Made by a program: the position numbers and the translations under genes
Shown: positions 10,001 to 18,600 of the stretch, in pieces
How positions within the stretch are numbered: the stretch's first letter is position 1
How the letters are laid out: every line of letters begins with the position of its first letter
NCBI GenBank assembly: GCA_046262935.1
Contig: JBHELT010000012.1
Span: 1-43,884, forward strand
Reading direction: 5' to 3'
From: JBHELT01 sp046262935
GTDB lineage: Bacteria; Actinomycetota; CADDZG01; JAHWKV01
Length of the DNA: 43,884 nt
Notes under the pieces: model-generated
The model's input: the letters and a program-made list of their open reading frames with translations, nothing else
Databases searched by the model: none
What the model was told of the DNA's origin: nothing

Positions 10001-10218
10001 GCCCCGAAGGCAGCAAGAACCCCGAAAGCTAGCCGCACAACCAGTGGCGTTTGACCATTGACGAGGGAGAACACCACGTAAGCGGGGACCATCGCCATGG
10101 CTCCATGCGCCAGATTCAAAACGCGCGATGCCCGATAGATGACGACGATGCCAACGGCGAACATGGCATATGCCCCCATGAGGGGTAGAGACAGGATCCC
10201 ATGTATCAAGAAGTTCAA
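7078..10218 (-). CDS. LivH-LivM-LivG triple fusion: complete permease pair plus ATPase in one chain
   Basis: A single 1046-residue reading frame contains three Liv subunits in order. Residues 1 to about 335 are LivH (GAYAMFAVGIVVIYRASR and NLAHGAM motifs, then AMRGSAENRRAASLMGID). About 365-690 is LivM (LTGWVGQISLG motif, SKTGRAFFAVRGSETAA loop). A basic linker follows. About 790-1035 is LivG, with Walker A (GPNGAGKTT near 812), PFGLLRLVELGRAV in the signature position, Walker B (ILLDEAASGLD) and IEHDVRMV. The TTG start is supported by GGAGGAG six bases upstream. The LivH-LivM junction is in one frame, whereas the opposing locus keeps LivH separate. Only a LivF and a binding protein are needed to complete the transporter, and the binding protein is encoded just upstream. 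Confidence 0.92.
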   Translation of the reverse strand: MNFLIHGILSLPLMGAYAMFAVGIVVIYRASRVLNLAHGAMAMVPAYVVFSLVNGQTPLVVRLAFGVLAAFGAFGISRRYVERRLKGLASVLVSLAISITVGFLVFQLFHAKLPVLAALLVGVLSGAVLGLVIERIFVRGLRHMSLTAQTVGTVAVLSLLIALAAKSWGTAPRTAPEIFPHGFVPVGAGQLLYGAIGLFVTAAVLAVVMLALFKFTNLGLAMRGSAENRRAASLMGIDPDRTTAIAWAIGGALAAVSGILLAAITTLTPYDLPLQTLPAFVAALLGGIDSVVGAIGGSAAVGLLLGLVPATASLPVVGKVTGSIGGPQLTLTIAALGVMYLRGQKFSTASRDDGGFSARGGGGAKARPKGMPWPLAIGMFLALVGWVWIPGVKYAVLANVSQALVYILIGISLVVLTGWVGQISLGHAALVGIGAFGTGIMARNFGIPFPFNLPFAAALSAGAAALLGAVALRVRGLYLAVATLIFSWMADTFLFRSSWFVGAGGSSTINNIVFGAKGGFPNFDLSDRKVLYYFGLAITALGLLAAANLRSSKTGRAFFAVRGSETAASSLGINVMRYKLLAFAISGMLAGAAGNLIIIDQRTVTADPFRFTFSLFYLSIAVIGGLVSLPGVVIAALVFGLLNYLFQTVSLFSGLLEVVSAGLLVAAILVQAHVASVKRFTSFLTSPIRKVLQPMKSLTGSLADAAGRIPNPFEKIAKQVRSKSPDEGRSKNTVKASGDSKRRSRALSALTGFGRNKQVLANGSSASVEQSASPGLNGRSDEPIVLEGRDVTVQFGGLVAVSDASIKIHKGEIVGLIGPNGAGKTTLFNSLSGLNEPTRGAVYMFGKDVSGAPVHERAKLGLGRTFQVLQLFSDLTVRENLLVATHVHNETGWLRHVAATDAAVRAESDAHRRVNEVLELLELTEIADRPAAGLPFGLLRLVELGRAVVSEAPIILLDEAASGLDNTETDRFTDFLRSLRDRMGISMLLIEHDVRMVTGVSDYMYVLNMGQMIAEGPPEKIQRDPAVIAAYLGGVQKDVESEPVGV

Positions 10219-10251
10219 CGAATGCTCCTCCGCCGTTTCTGCTAAAGAATC

Positions 10252-11739
10252 TTACAGATCCTTACCAAGCAGGGAGTCGGTGACGAAATGCGATTGCAGC
10301 GTGAAAGCGATGAACGTATTTCCCTGGTACTGCAAAGAATACGACTGCATCGCCCCGTTGCCGAGGTGGTTGCCCGGTCTCCATTGGAGCGGGGGCCCGA
10401 TCCCAAAATCGTAACTGCCAGAATCGAGCGCCTGACGCAAAGCTCCGCGCGTGAGGTTCGGACCTACCCTCTTCAATGCCTCGATAAGGACATTCATCCC
10501 TAGATAGGCACCCTCGGTGAAGGAGTTTGCAACATCGAGGCTAGGGTCGAGCGTCTTCACCGTCTGGCTGTAATCCGCGATAGCCGGGCTGTTCACGTAA
10601 GGCGGAAGCGGCGGGTTATAGCTGGTCCAAACCTCCATGCCGGCACAACTCTTATCGCATTGCTTGGCGAAGTCTGCGCTAAAAAGCGGTTGCGGGCCCA
10701 TCGTTCTTCCTCCACCGTGGGGAGCCGCGCCTCCATTCTTGGTGAGCCACGTCAATGCCGTCTTTGGCTCTAGCAGCAGCGCAACTACGTCACAACTGGG
10801 GAATGAGCCTCCGGCAGGCTGAGTCTGAGGGTTAAAGCCCGAACCAGGATTCGGAGTGCCGCATGACGAATTGAATTCCTGGACCTCGGACGAATAGGAG
10901 GGTTGGCCGGAGATGATCCCGCAGAAAGTCTTCCTGCAGGTTGAATGGCTGGGGTCATAACCGGGAATGTCGAATCCGGCGTTCTTCACAGCATGGTAAT
11001 AGGCATCTGCCCCCTCAACGCCGAACTTGTAATCGTTCTCGAAAACGATGCCGAACGTCTTCGCGCCGCGCTTGATCATCTCCTGCACGATGATGTGCAT
11101 CGTTGAGACCGTCGATGCTGCGACTGGCCAAACCCAAGGGTCTTTGTATTCGCTCTTCACAAGCCCATCTGCGCCGATCAGTGGGACGCCTTTCTTAGCA
11201 AGGTCCCCGGCTGTTACCAGAGCGTTGACGCCCTCAGAAGATGGGCTGACGGCAAGCGCGAAGACGCCCTGATCGGTGAGTGAACGAAGGGCCGTTACGC
11301 CTCTGGTGGCGTCCCATCCGTCGTCGATCATCTTGAGATCGAGAAGACGCCCACATACCCCTCCCTGACGATTGATCTTGGTGGCCATAGCCTGCATCGA
11401 CGTTGGAGCTCCACCAAGGAACGCGCTCCCTATGCCGGACCGAACAACGGTCGCTCCTAACCTGATCGCGTTCGCGGTCACTCCGGTATCGGTCGAGCCT
11501 CCATTTCGTCCGGGAGCGCAGGCTTGTCCGGGTTTGCTGCCACCGATGGGGCCACCCTGCCCACCGCTCGAAAGCGGTCCCGCCGCTGTTGTGGTAACCG
11601 CTCCCCCGCCTTCGGTGAGAGTTTCGAAAAAGGTCTTCGCCTTGGACCGGTAGGTCGGAACGGCTGAGACGCTGGTTAGCGCGGCAGCGGCAAGAAGCAG
11701 GACGATACCTAGGATCAAAGAACGGCCTGGGAACTTCAT
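10252..11739 (-). CDS. Branched-chain amino acid-type ABC transporter substrate-binding protein (second paralogue)
   Basis: A 495-residue Peripla_BP_6 protein homologous along its length to the one at 491-1987. The hydrophobic N-terminal segment (residues about 7-27) has no lipobox. It is followed by a Gly/Ser/Thr-rich linker to about 80 and then the two-lobed binding domain, with DDGW, SPSSEG, IGADG and YKDPWVWP motifs. It carries an insertion with extra cysteines (around the SHSTCRKTFCG segment) not seen in the paralogue, so the ligand may differ. ATG 11739 is chosen; GTG codons six and nine bases upstream of it are possible because a GGATGA lies before them. It sits 16 bases after the stop of the surface-protein gene and 33 bases before the fused permease gene. 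Confidence 0.92.
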   Translation of the reverse strand: MKFPGRSLILGIVLLLAAAALTSVSAVPTYRSKAKTFFETLTEGGGAVTTTAAGPLSSGGQGGPIGGSKPGQACAPGRNGGSTDTGVTANAIRLGATVVRSGIGSAFLGGAPTSMQAMATKINRQGGVCGRLLDLKMIDDGWDATRGVTALRSLTDQGVFALAVSPSSEGVNALVTAGDLAKKGVPLIGADGLVKSEYKDPWVWPVAASTVSTMHIIVQEMIKRGAKTFGIVFENDYKFGVEGADAYYHAVKNAGFDIPGYDPSHSTCRKTFCGIISGQPSYSSEVQEFNSSCGTPNPGSGFNPQTQPAGGSFPSCDVVALLLEPKTALTWLTKNGGAAPHGGGRTMGPQPLFSADFAKQCDKSCAGMEVWTSYNPPLPPYVNSPAIADYSQTVKTLDPSLDVANSFTEGAYLGMNVLIEALKRVGPNLTRGALRQALDSGSYDFGIGPPLQWRPGNHLGNGAMQSYSLQYQGNTFIAFTLQSHFVTDSLLGKDL

Positions 11740-11755
11740 CTTCACCACCGTTAGC

Positions 11756-14356
11756 TCATCCAGCGACGGTACGACGAAGGAAACTGCGACGCCGTACGAA
11801 TACATAGATCGGCGATAACAGAAGCAGCCAACTCGCCATCACTGAGCGAGCGTCGTGCCCCACACCGAATACAAGTCGCATCCCCGTACGTATCTTCTGA
11901 ACGAGACTGCGCTTTACCTTCTTGCTATGGGTACTTACATCTGGCGGCGGCGGCAGAACCCCGTCTGAAGTGAACCCGCCGATTGGACCGAAGGATGCAC
12001 CCAAGTCGCCGAACCCCGAACCCTGTGGGATGCGGAAGGTGCGATACCCAGAACTTGCGGTAACGCCGGCCAGCTGAACGATGTATCCGGAAGTTGCAAG
12101 GAGGTTCGTTCCTATTCGCAGTTCAAGTGCAGGAACGGTCAGGTCTTCAACAGGCTTATCGAAAAGAACCTGCTCTTGCACCTGCTCCCAATGGTTCTGT
12201 TCGAGCGAAGCGGTTGTACCCATCGGGGTCCCATCCTTGAAGGTCGGGTCAGGGTCCGGGATCCTGGCGACGATGCGGGGGCCGAAAACCCTATTGATGG
12301 CACCAACCACGTTTGCAGGATCGCACTGCGAAACAGTGTTGCACGAATAACTAAGCGTGCCATTGGCAGCGAACACGCGAACGCCAGAGAACGAAAACTG
12401 CCTTCCGTCGGTACCGGCCTTACCTGGACGGCCCTTGGCCCAGGCCGTGGCTGTGGCTGCAGCTTGTGCGATGAAAACTTGATCCGCGATGTTGATGTTC
12501 TTGCTGATCGCGGTTGATTGCGTATACGCTCCTAGGGCTGGATCGCGCAAAGTGACAACGTGGGCCGTTGACTCGCCTATCTTCACTATGCCCGAGACCC
12601 CGTACTGATCTGCATGCGCCGACGCGTCGATGCCCAGTCTCGAAAAATCGCAGGACGCAACGGCGCTGGACCCGCCATCCACAGGCATCGTCGAGGATCC
12701 GTGGGAAACTGGCACGTCGGTCTTTCCACCGTAGCCAAGACAGAGCGCTCCCGTATAGGGCCATTGCGGCTTGCGGTTGCTGGGATCCTCGGCGGTCTGA
12801 TTGAAAGGATGTTGCCTCAAGTTTTCCAGGTCATTGTCCAACCGCGTGTCACGATCAACGGCTATAGCGCCTGCCTCGACACCCGAATCGCTCATCTTGG
12901 CCCCCGCGACACGAGCGAAACGGATCTCACGACTGCCCTCGCCGAAACGTACCCCTAATCCAGGAGGGACATCATTGGGGCTGTTTCGGAATTGGTCGCC
13001 CCTCGTTACTTGTCCTACAAATAGTGTTGAATTGTCTATGTTGCCCATCGGTCCCGCTACCCAAATAACTCGAGTGCCATATGCGGCGCCTTGGGATGAA
13101 AATGACGACTCGGTCAAGCCAGGTTGCTCGGTAACATCTTCTGCGCCTTGGTCGGGATCGAAAACAGGCGGGGCCTCATACGCGGGGATCGGATCGGCGA
13201 TCATTTGCCACGCTGATCCTCCGTCTCCGCCTTCGACGAAGACATGGCCAGTGGAAGGGTCCGAAACGATTGGGAAAGTTGGGTCCCCAGTCTTGCATTG
13301 CAATCCTGAGAAGTCAGTTCCAGGTGGAACTGGCGTGCCAGCTCCTGCATCTGTAGAGAAGAAGCCGCTGCTTCCGCAGAGGTAAACCCTACCGATAGCC
13401 GGGTTGATCCCCATCGTTGCTCGTGATCCGGGAACCAAAAGCCCAACCCACACTTCCCTCTCCCCATCGAATACGGCCATGATTCCGGAATTAAGCAAAT
13501 ACATCCTCTTGGCGATGGGATCGAATGCGCCTTCGGTCGGCTTGGCGGGAGAAGCGAACGCCGACATCGACATGATTGTCTGATCCGAATTCATCCTCAC
13601 TTTGACGACTTCGGCCGTGCCGGCGGCCGTCGAGCCTGAGAAACAACCCAGATATATGTTCCCATCGGAGTAGCCAAATGGTTCGGACACAAAAGTATCC
13701 GTGAATAGGGAGTTACAAAGATCGATCTGCTTAAACCAAAGTGTTGAGATGTCTGCATTAGTGACATCGACAGCCGAAATGAAAATGGGTCCGGTTCGGG
13801 CCGCGGCGGAGGCGGGAACGCCTACTGGAGCACTCCACAAGACATAAAGCGTGTGGGTTGAAGCTCTGTACGATAACGCTTCGATACCGAATGCAAGATC
13901 TGCCGATTGCGGGGCGGCTAAGGGACTCACGGTGACTTGCGCCGTTTTCGCATCGATCGTTGCCAGCATCAAAGCGTTGGTCGCTTGGTCCCTGAATGGA
14001 TAGAAGAGTCGGTGTCCGACAGGATCCACTTCGGCCAGTCCGCCAGGTTGATGATTGCCGACGCCAGTGGGCACGGATGCGATGTTCGGGTTGACGACAG
14101 CTGTCCTGAGAACGGCCAGGGTCTCGAGACTTCGAATCTCGATGTCCGTCTCTGGCGAACTAAAAGCGATCTGGTAGAGGATCCGTCCGGCAGGGTCCGA
14201 GTAGATGGGCCCTACGGCAGGAAAGCTCGCAATCACACTAACCTTCCCGGTTTCAGCATCCGCGACAAGCGACGGCAGTACCAGGAAGATGACTAAACAC
14301 AAAATCTTTAGCAGGATAGGGAGCGACCAACCTGTCCGTCTCATGGCGTTCGCCAC
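11756..14356 (-). CDS. Large membrane-anchored extracellular protein with propeller-like N-terminal half
   Basis: About 866 residues from the GTG at 14356, which has GAGGAG nine bases upstream; ATG 14344 is the alternative but lacks a well-placed ribosome site. A hydrophobic signal segment is followed by a region of YSDPAGRILY/DPVGHRLFYPF/DPIAKRMYLLN-like repeats, resembling YVTN or NHL beta-propeller blades, over roughly the first 400 residues. A second half of unknown fold has several cysteines. The end has a Pro/Ser linker and one membrane helix with an SPIY motif and a basic tail. That makes it a surface protein anchored at its C-terminus. Its paralogue (3-452) also precedes a Liv solute-binding protein, so it probably works with the transporter. 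The propeller assignment is an inference from repeat spacing. Confidence 0.8.
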   Translation of the reverse strand: MANAMRRTGWSLPILLKILCLVIFLVLPSLVADAETGKVSVIASFPAVGPIYSDPAGRILYQIAFSSPETDIEIRSLETLAVLRTAVVNPNIASVPTGVGNHQPGGLAEVDPVGHRLFYPFRDQATNALMLATIDAKTAQVTVSPLAAPQSADLAFGIEALSYRASTHTLYVLWSAPVGVPASAAARTGPIFISAVDVTNADISTLWFKQIDLCNSLFTDTFVSEPFGYSDGNIYLGCFSGSTAAGTAEVVKVRMNSDQTIMSMSAFASPAKPTEGAFDPIAKRMYLLNSGIMAVFDGEREVWVGLLVPGSRATMGINPAIGRVYLCGSSGFFSTDAGAGTPVPPGTDFSGLQCKTGDPTFPIVSDPSTGHVFVEGGDGGSAWQMIADPIPAYEAPPVFDPDQGAEDVTEQPGLTESSFSSQGAAYGTRVIWVAGPMGNIDNSTLFVGQVTRGDQFRNSPNDVPPGLGVRFGEGSREIRFARVAGAKMSDSGVEAGAIAVDRDTRLDNDLENLRQHPFNQTAEDPSNRKPQWPYTGALCLGYGGKTDVPVSHGSSTMPVDGGSSAVASCDFSRLGIDASAHADQYGVSGIVKIGESTAHVVTLRDPALGAYTQSTAISKNINIADQVFIAQAAATATAWAKGRPGKAGTDGRQFSFSGVRVFAANGTLSYSCNTVSQCDPANVVGAINRVFGPRIVARIPDPDPTFKDGTPMGTTASLEQNHWEQVQEQVLFDKPVEDLTVPALELRIGTNLLATSGYIVQLAGVTASSGYRTFRIPQGSGFGDLGASFGPIGGFTSDGVLPPPPDVSTHSKKVKRSLVQKIRTGMRLVFGVGHDARSVMASWLLLLSPIYVFVRRRSFLRRTVAG

Positions 14357-14380
14357 ACTCTCATACTCCTCGCTGAATCT

Positions 14381-14410
14381 TCTAATGCACCAACTTCTAA
14401 AGCACCAACT
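14381..14410. repeat. Two tandem 15-bp direct repeats upstream of the surface-protein gene
   Basis: TCTAATGCACCAACT at 14381-14395 and TCTAAAGCACCAACT at 14396-14410 differ at one position and abut each other. They lie 25-54 bases upstream of the GTG at 14356, where an operator or promoter-proximal site would be expected. A separate perfect 12-bp palindrome, GGCATATATGCC, is at 14443-14454. No regulator can be assigned. Confidence 0.55.
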
Positions 14411-14473
14411 TTGCCGCATCCGCAATGTTACGGCGAAAAATGGGCATATATGCCGCGAATCTTTGATGGAGTG

Positions 14474-14507
14474 AAAAAGCCGGGGAAGCTATGAGCTTCC
14501 CCGGCTT
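14474..14507 (-). terminator. Rho-independent terminator of the small secreted protein gene
   Basis: A perfect 14-bp inverted repeat (14477-14490 and 14494-14507) with a 3-base loop is GC-rich at its core. On the minus strand it is followed directly by a run of T residues (14478-14474). It lies about 40 bases past the stop codon of the gene ending at 14548 and separates that gene from the Liv-linked surface-protein gene. Confidence 0.9.
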
Positions 14508-14547
14508 TGATACTTGCATCGAACCACCGGCTTTGCCGGACGAGTCC

Positions 14548-15342
14548 TTACCCCTCGGAAAGCGTGCCCGAGAAGATGTTGATTGAACCCTCTGCCGGGT
14601 GATTCGCGTCGTTACAGTTGGGTGACTCCGTGGGCACGAACAATGCCCCCGCCAACCCCGTCGCGTCGGGGTCATTTGCGGTCTGTGATCCAGCAGTAAC
14701 GTTTGCGCCTCTGATCCCCACAACTGCGGTTACACCAACTCGACTCCACCAAAAGTGAACTGCGATCTTGATGGGGCTGACGCCGCTTGCCACGAACGGG
14801 ATGTTGTTAACGACTCCACCGCCAGTGGTGAGTGAAATAGTGAGAGTGCCTTGCGCCTCGCCAGTGCCTGACTGCTTCCCGGCAGGGCCGACGACTTGGC
14901 AGGGCTCACTGTAAGTGTAGCTTCCCGATATGGATCCGGTGCCGTGAACACTAAAGGCTCTTCCACTTCCCGAATCGACGCCAGAACCCGAGAAGTTTGC
15001 GGTGTTGCCTGGCCCGCTTGCAGACAAGAGATGACCATAAATGTCGCCATCGCATCCATACTTCGGAGTTCCATCTTGGGCATTTTGTGCATGGGTGGCG
15101 AAGTAGCTAATGGCATCACCGCCATCAGGATTGCCACCCCCTTGACAAGGAAAACCTGTCGTCAGGTTGCCGCTACCGTCCTTTGGATAGTTGCCATTAG
15201 CGTCCTTGATGCCCTTCAAGTTCGGGCTGACACCAGTGACACTCGCACCTTCGCCTACTGTTGCTGCTGATGCCGGTACCGTGGCCGCCAGCAACGCCAT
15301 CAAGGCGAACAGGGCCAGAACAACGCCCAACTTCTTCTTCAT
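14548..15342 (-). CDS. Small secreted protein, unknown function
   Basis: A 264-residue protein starting at ATG 15342 with a strong AGGAGG five bases upstream. It has a textbook Sec signal peptide (MKKK, long hydrophobic core, PASA cleavage motif near residue 27). The mature part is rich in Gly, Ser, Thr and Asn, contains a few cysteines and has no membrane anchor, so it should be released. Composition and spacing suggest a beta-rich fold; I do not recognise the family. It is a single-gene unit, with its own terminator downstream and a short open frame just upstream that overlaps its start (see 15339-15428). Confidence 0.82.
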   Translation of the reverse strand: MKKKLGVVLALFALMALLAATVPASAATVGEGASVTGVSPNLKGIKDANGNYPKDGSGNLTTGFPCQGGGNPDGGDAISYFATHAQNAQDGTPKYGCDGDIYGHLLSASGPGNTANFSGSGVDSGSGRAFSVHGTGSISGSYTYSEPCQVVGPAGKQSGTGEAQGTLTISLTTGGGVVNNIPFVASGVSPIKIAVHFWWSRVGVTAVVGIRGANVTAGSQTANDPDATGLAGALFVPTESPNCNDANHPAEGSINIFSGTLSEG

Positions 15343-15428
15343 ACCCACCTCCTGTTGATTGACCTCTTCCTGTAAGAAGTGTTCGACGTTCGGCGGCTAT
15401 CTCCTTCTTTCAAGGTCCGAAATTTCAT
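15339..15428 (-). CDS. Possible 29-residue leader ORF overlapping the secreted-protein start
   Basis: An ATG at 15428 opens a 29-codon frame rich in Arg, Lys, Ser and Thr whose TGA overlaps the ATG of the next gene (ATGA at 15342-15339). AAAGGAG lies upstream, but the 12-base spacing is long. The overlap would allow translational coupling or a leader-peptide role. Because the downstream gene already has a perfect AGGAGG inside this frame, the ORF may equally be untranslated leader. No homology is claimed. Confidence 0.3.
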   Translation of the reverse strand: MKFRTLKEGDSRRTSNTSYRKRSINRRWV

Positions 15429-15651
15429 GTTTTTTTCCGGTCTCCTTTCGTGGCGAAGTTGAGCGACCAAACGCCAACCAGGTGTAGGCATCAAAGCGCG
15501 CACAGTGCGCCGTAACACGAACCTGAGGCGCTTGGATGGACAACAAGCCGAAATGCTACGTCTGAAACGACGCGATTGTGCCTGCGCCTCGCCCAATGAC
15601 ACCCCCCGAACCCCCGGTTCTGATCTCGGGGTTTCGCAGGGCGCCCATCGC

Positions 15652-18600
15652 CTAGGGCAGAGGCAGTGAACTGGGGCAGGGCACGTAGGCTGGGTTGTTA
15701 GCCGCCGGGGGCCTGATCAAAATGTTCTGGTTCGGCTTCACTGAGCCCGCCAGGTGATCGGCGTACATCAGACTCGAATTCCCGCACGCATCCTCCAATC
15801 CGATCTTGGCCAAAGGAGCAACCAGGTCGGTGTTCGCGAGGTAGTGGTAGGTCACATAACCGCTCGCATGCAGGACCGCCTCGAAGCTCACCCTCTGATT
15901 CGTGTCCCCTATTCGCAAGCCTCGCCATTCGATCACCCATCCATCGATCCCCGTTGGGCCGAAGTAGATCTCGGTGCCATCGCTCACGAGTGGTGTAGCA
16001 CGAAGAACATCGAGCACAGGACCATTAGAACCGGTAAGACCCGAATCGAACTGTATGAAGCCGTCTATGGAAACCCAGGCGATCTTGTAGTTCTTGCCGT
16101 ACAGGGGGAAATCGAATCCGATGGGAACCGGCACGATTGTCGCATCGCCAACGTCGCCAACCCGGGGACTGTAGATAGGATTCGTCCCCGGCACGCCGCC
16201 GCCAAAGATAGTAGTGCCAGGCCCGGGGATGGTTAGAGGAACGGTCCCCGCAACGTATTCACCTTTGACGTTTAGACAGGTGTAGCCAAATGTGTCTGAT
16301 AGCAGGTTCAACATGAAGTCTTGGACGATAGGTTGGTCGTTCACGATGAACCGATATGGCGAAGTTGGCGTCGAGCTTTGAACGCACCTGCCTGGGAATG
16401 ACGCGTCGTACGTACTAACACGCAAGCTTGCTTCGTACTTGCCCTTGTCGTTCGCGTAAACCGAACCCTTGGCGGCGTTATCGATCGTCTTGAATTGAAT
16501 CTCGGCGCCCGCCGCCGGCTTGCCGAACTGGTCGGTCAGGATCCCCGAAACTGGTCTGTATCCTGATTCCCATACCTGGAAGTCGAGCTGAGTTTGGACC
16601 CCCAAGACCACAGTTACGTCCTTGGTCTGCGGGAGGATCCCAAATTTGCTGACCGTCACTCGATACGCCCCCGGAGTGAGATCCAGCCCGTACCCGCCAA
16701 GGGGGTCGGTCACTGTGGGGCCACCGGGACAGGGGCCAGTAACCTCGATCTTCGCATCGGCAACTCCTGCCTGGGAACCTGCGAATTTGACGCTTCCCCA
16801 GATCCCGGTGGCCGGATCCTTCTGGGGGGGACAGGGAGAGGCTGTTGGACTCGGCGAAGCCGTTGGGCTCGGCCCGGGGCTAGGAGAAGAAGTAGGACTC
16901 GGCGACGGGTTTGGTGAAGGACTCGGCGAAGGACTTGGGGATGGTCCTGGGTTCGGCGTTGTTGAATTGTCGACGAAGAAGCGAACACGCCTACCTGTTT
17001 CGACCGTTGATGCGTTCAAGGAGTACTGGAAGCCGACCGACCCGGTGAAGTTCTCCATGCCGATCGTTGCCCCCGACCCAGAGGCCGTCGTTTCCGGGTT
17101 GGCGACGCGGTATTGGTATTCATAATGACCATTCGGGTGCACTATGACCTCGAACGTCATCCGCGACCCCGGCGATGAAAGCGGGATCACATTCTTCCAC
17201 TCGATCGAGAAGAAACTCACGCCGTCGGTATGGGTTTGAAGTCGCGATGAGGCATCCATCGAAAGGTCATCCCAGAATGGGTACATCGCGAAATTGGGAT
17301 CGGCAGCCGAAGGCAAGGCGGTGTTCGCATAGTTCGACGACGCCCCGTCGAATGTGACGTAGCCGTTCGTAGAGACCGATGCCCGCAGTGCTGCATGCAG
17401 ATAGAAGGGGAATTCGAACGGCAGCGTTATCGAAGTCGAGTTGTCATCGCCAGTCAGGTCGGTGGTTTGGAGGGCGCCTGCTTCGTGGCTTGTGTCGACA
17501 GGGTCGTCGTCACGGCACACATAACCATACGAGTCGCGCTTGACCTTGGTCGAAAGGTTGGCCGTTGTTGGGCCGGTGACCGTGATGCTTCTGCTGTTCA
17601 TGAGCACGCATAAGCCGGTTCCAGCAACCCCCAACCCGTAGCTTCCCGCAGGGATGTCGAGGAAGGCGTAGTTGCCAGAGGAGTCGGTCGTGACCTCCGG
17701 AACATGACTGTCACCCAGCGTCACCCTAGCGCTCGCGATCACGTGGTTGGTGTCTTGATCGATCAAGGTCCCCTGCACCGTGTACCCAGGCTGGCGTGTC
17801 AGCAGGATGTCTATGCCTGTTGTTAGGTTGCCGTCCGTGACTGAAACAGAACCAACATGTGAGCCTGTGTCGTAGTGGTAAGCGGATGCCCGGAAGGTAT
17901 AGGTGTCGGCCTTCAGCGGTAGACGGTATGCACCCTGAGCATCGGCTGTAACCGTGCGACTCAGGCCGGATGGGTCCACAGCGCTCACTCTTGCGAAAGC
18001 AACGTTATTGCCGTCGGAGCCGCGCACGGTACCTCGCACTTCGCCGACTTGAAGTGCCGGCGAGAACAGGACCGACTTGCCTGTAGTCACGATCTGCTCG
18101 TTGTTCGAGTACTGGAAACCGATGGTGCCAATATCGTTCTCGAGACCGATGGTCGCGCTCGCCCCCATCGCTCGAGGCGATGAGTCAACCGGGTTGTACT
18201 GATATTCCAGGTCCCCGTTCTTGTGAAGGGTTATCGAGAAAGTCACTCGGTCCAGGAACAGTGGCGCGAACGTCATCTTGCGGAACTCGATGATGAATGA
18301 ATCTGGCGTTACCGTTGTGAGGATCAATGACTTCTGATCCATCGTGAGGTCATCCCAGAATGGATACGCCCCCGCGTTAGGAGAGTCCGAGTTAGGCAAT
18401 GCAGAGTTGTCGAACTGCGCGCTTGCTTGATCGAACCTTACGAAACCATTGGTTGAGACGTATGCCGTGTCGCGGTTGACACCATAGAACGGGAACGGGA
18501 ACGGCAGCCCAAGACGGTAAGCACCATCGTCTTGGCGGAACGGCTGCGTTGTTCCATCGGGGTTGCTCTTCATGAGCGGCGAAGTACCGGGGATCCAATC

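Noticed and set aside
14426..14431. CGTAAC on the minus strand upstream of the anchored surface-protein gene
   Set aside because: Seventeen bases further on the sequence is GCTTTA with no CGT element, so it does not match the other three promoters.
15498..15510. GCGCACAGTGCGC inverted repeat upstream of the secreted-protein gene
   Set aside because: Short, isolated and not linked to a promoter or T-run; too weak to call an operator or terminator.
15600..15640. GC-rich possible terminator after the subtilase gene
   Set aside because: AACCCC/GGGGTT can pair but the loop is 13 bases and no T-run follows on the minus strand.
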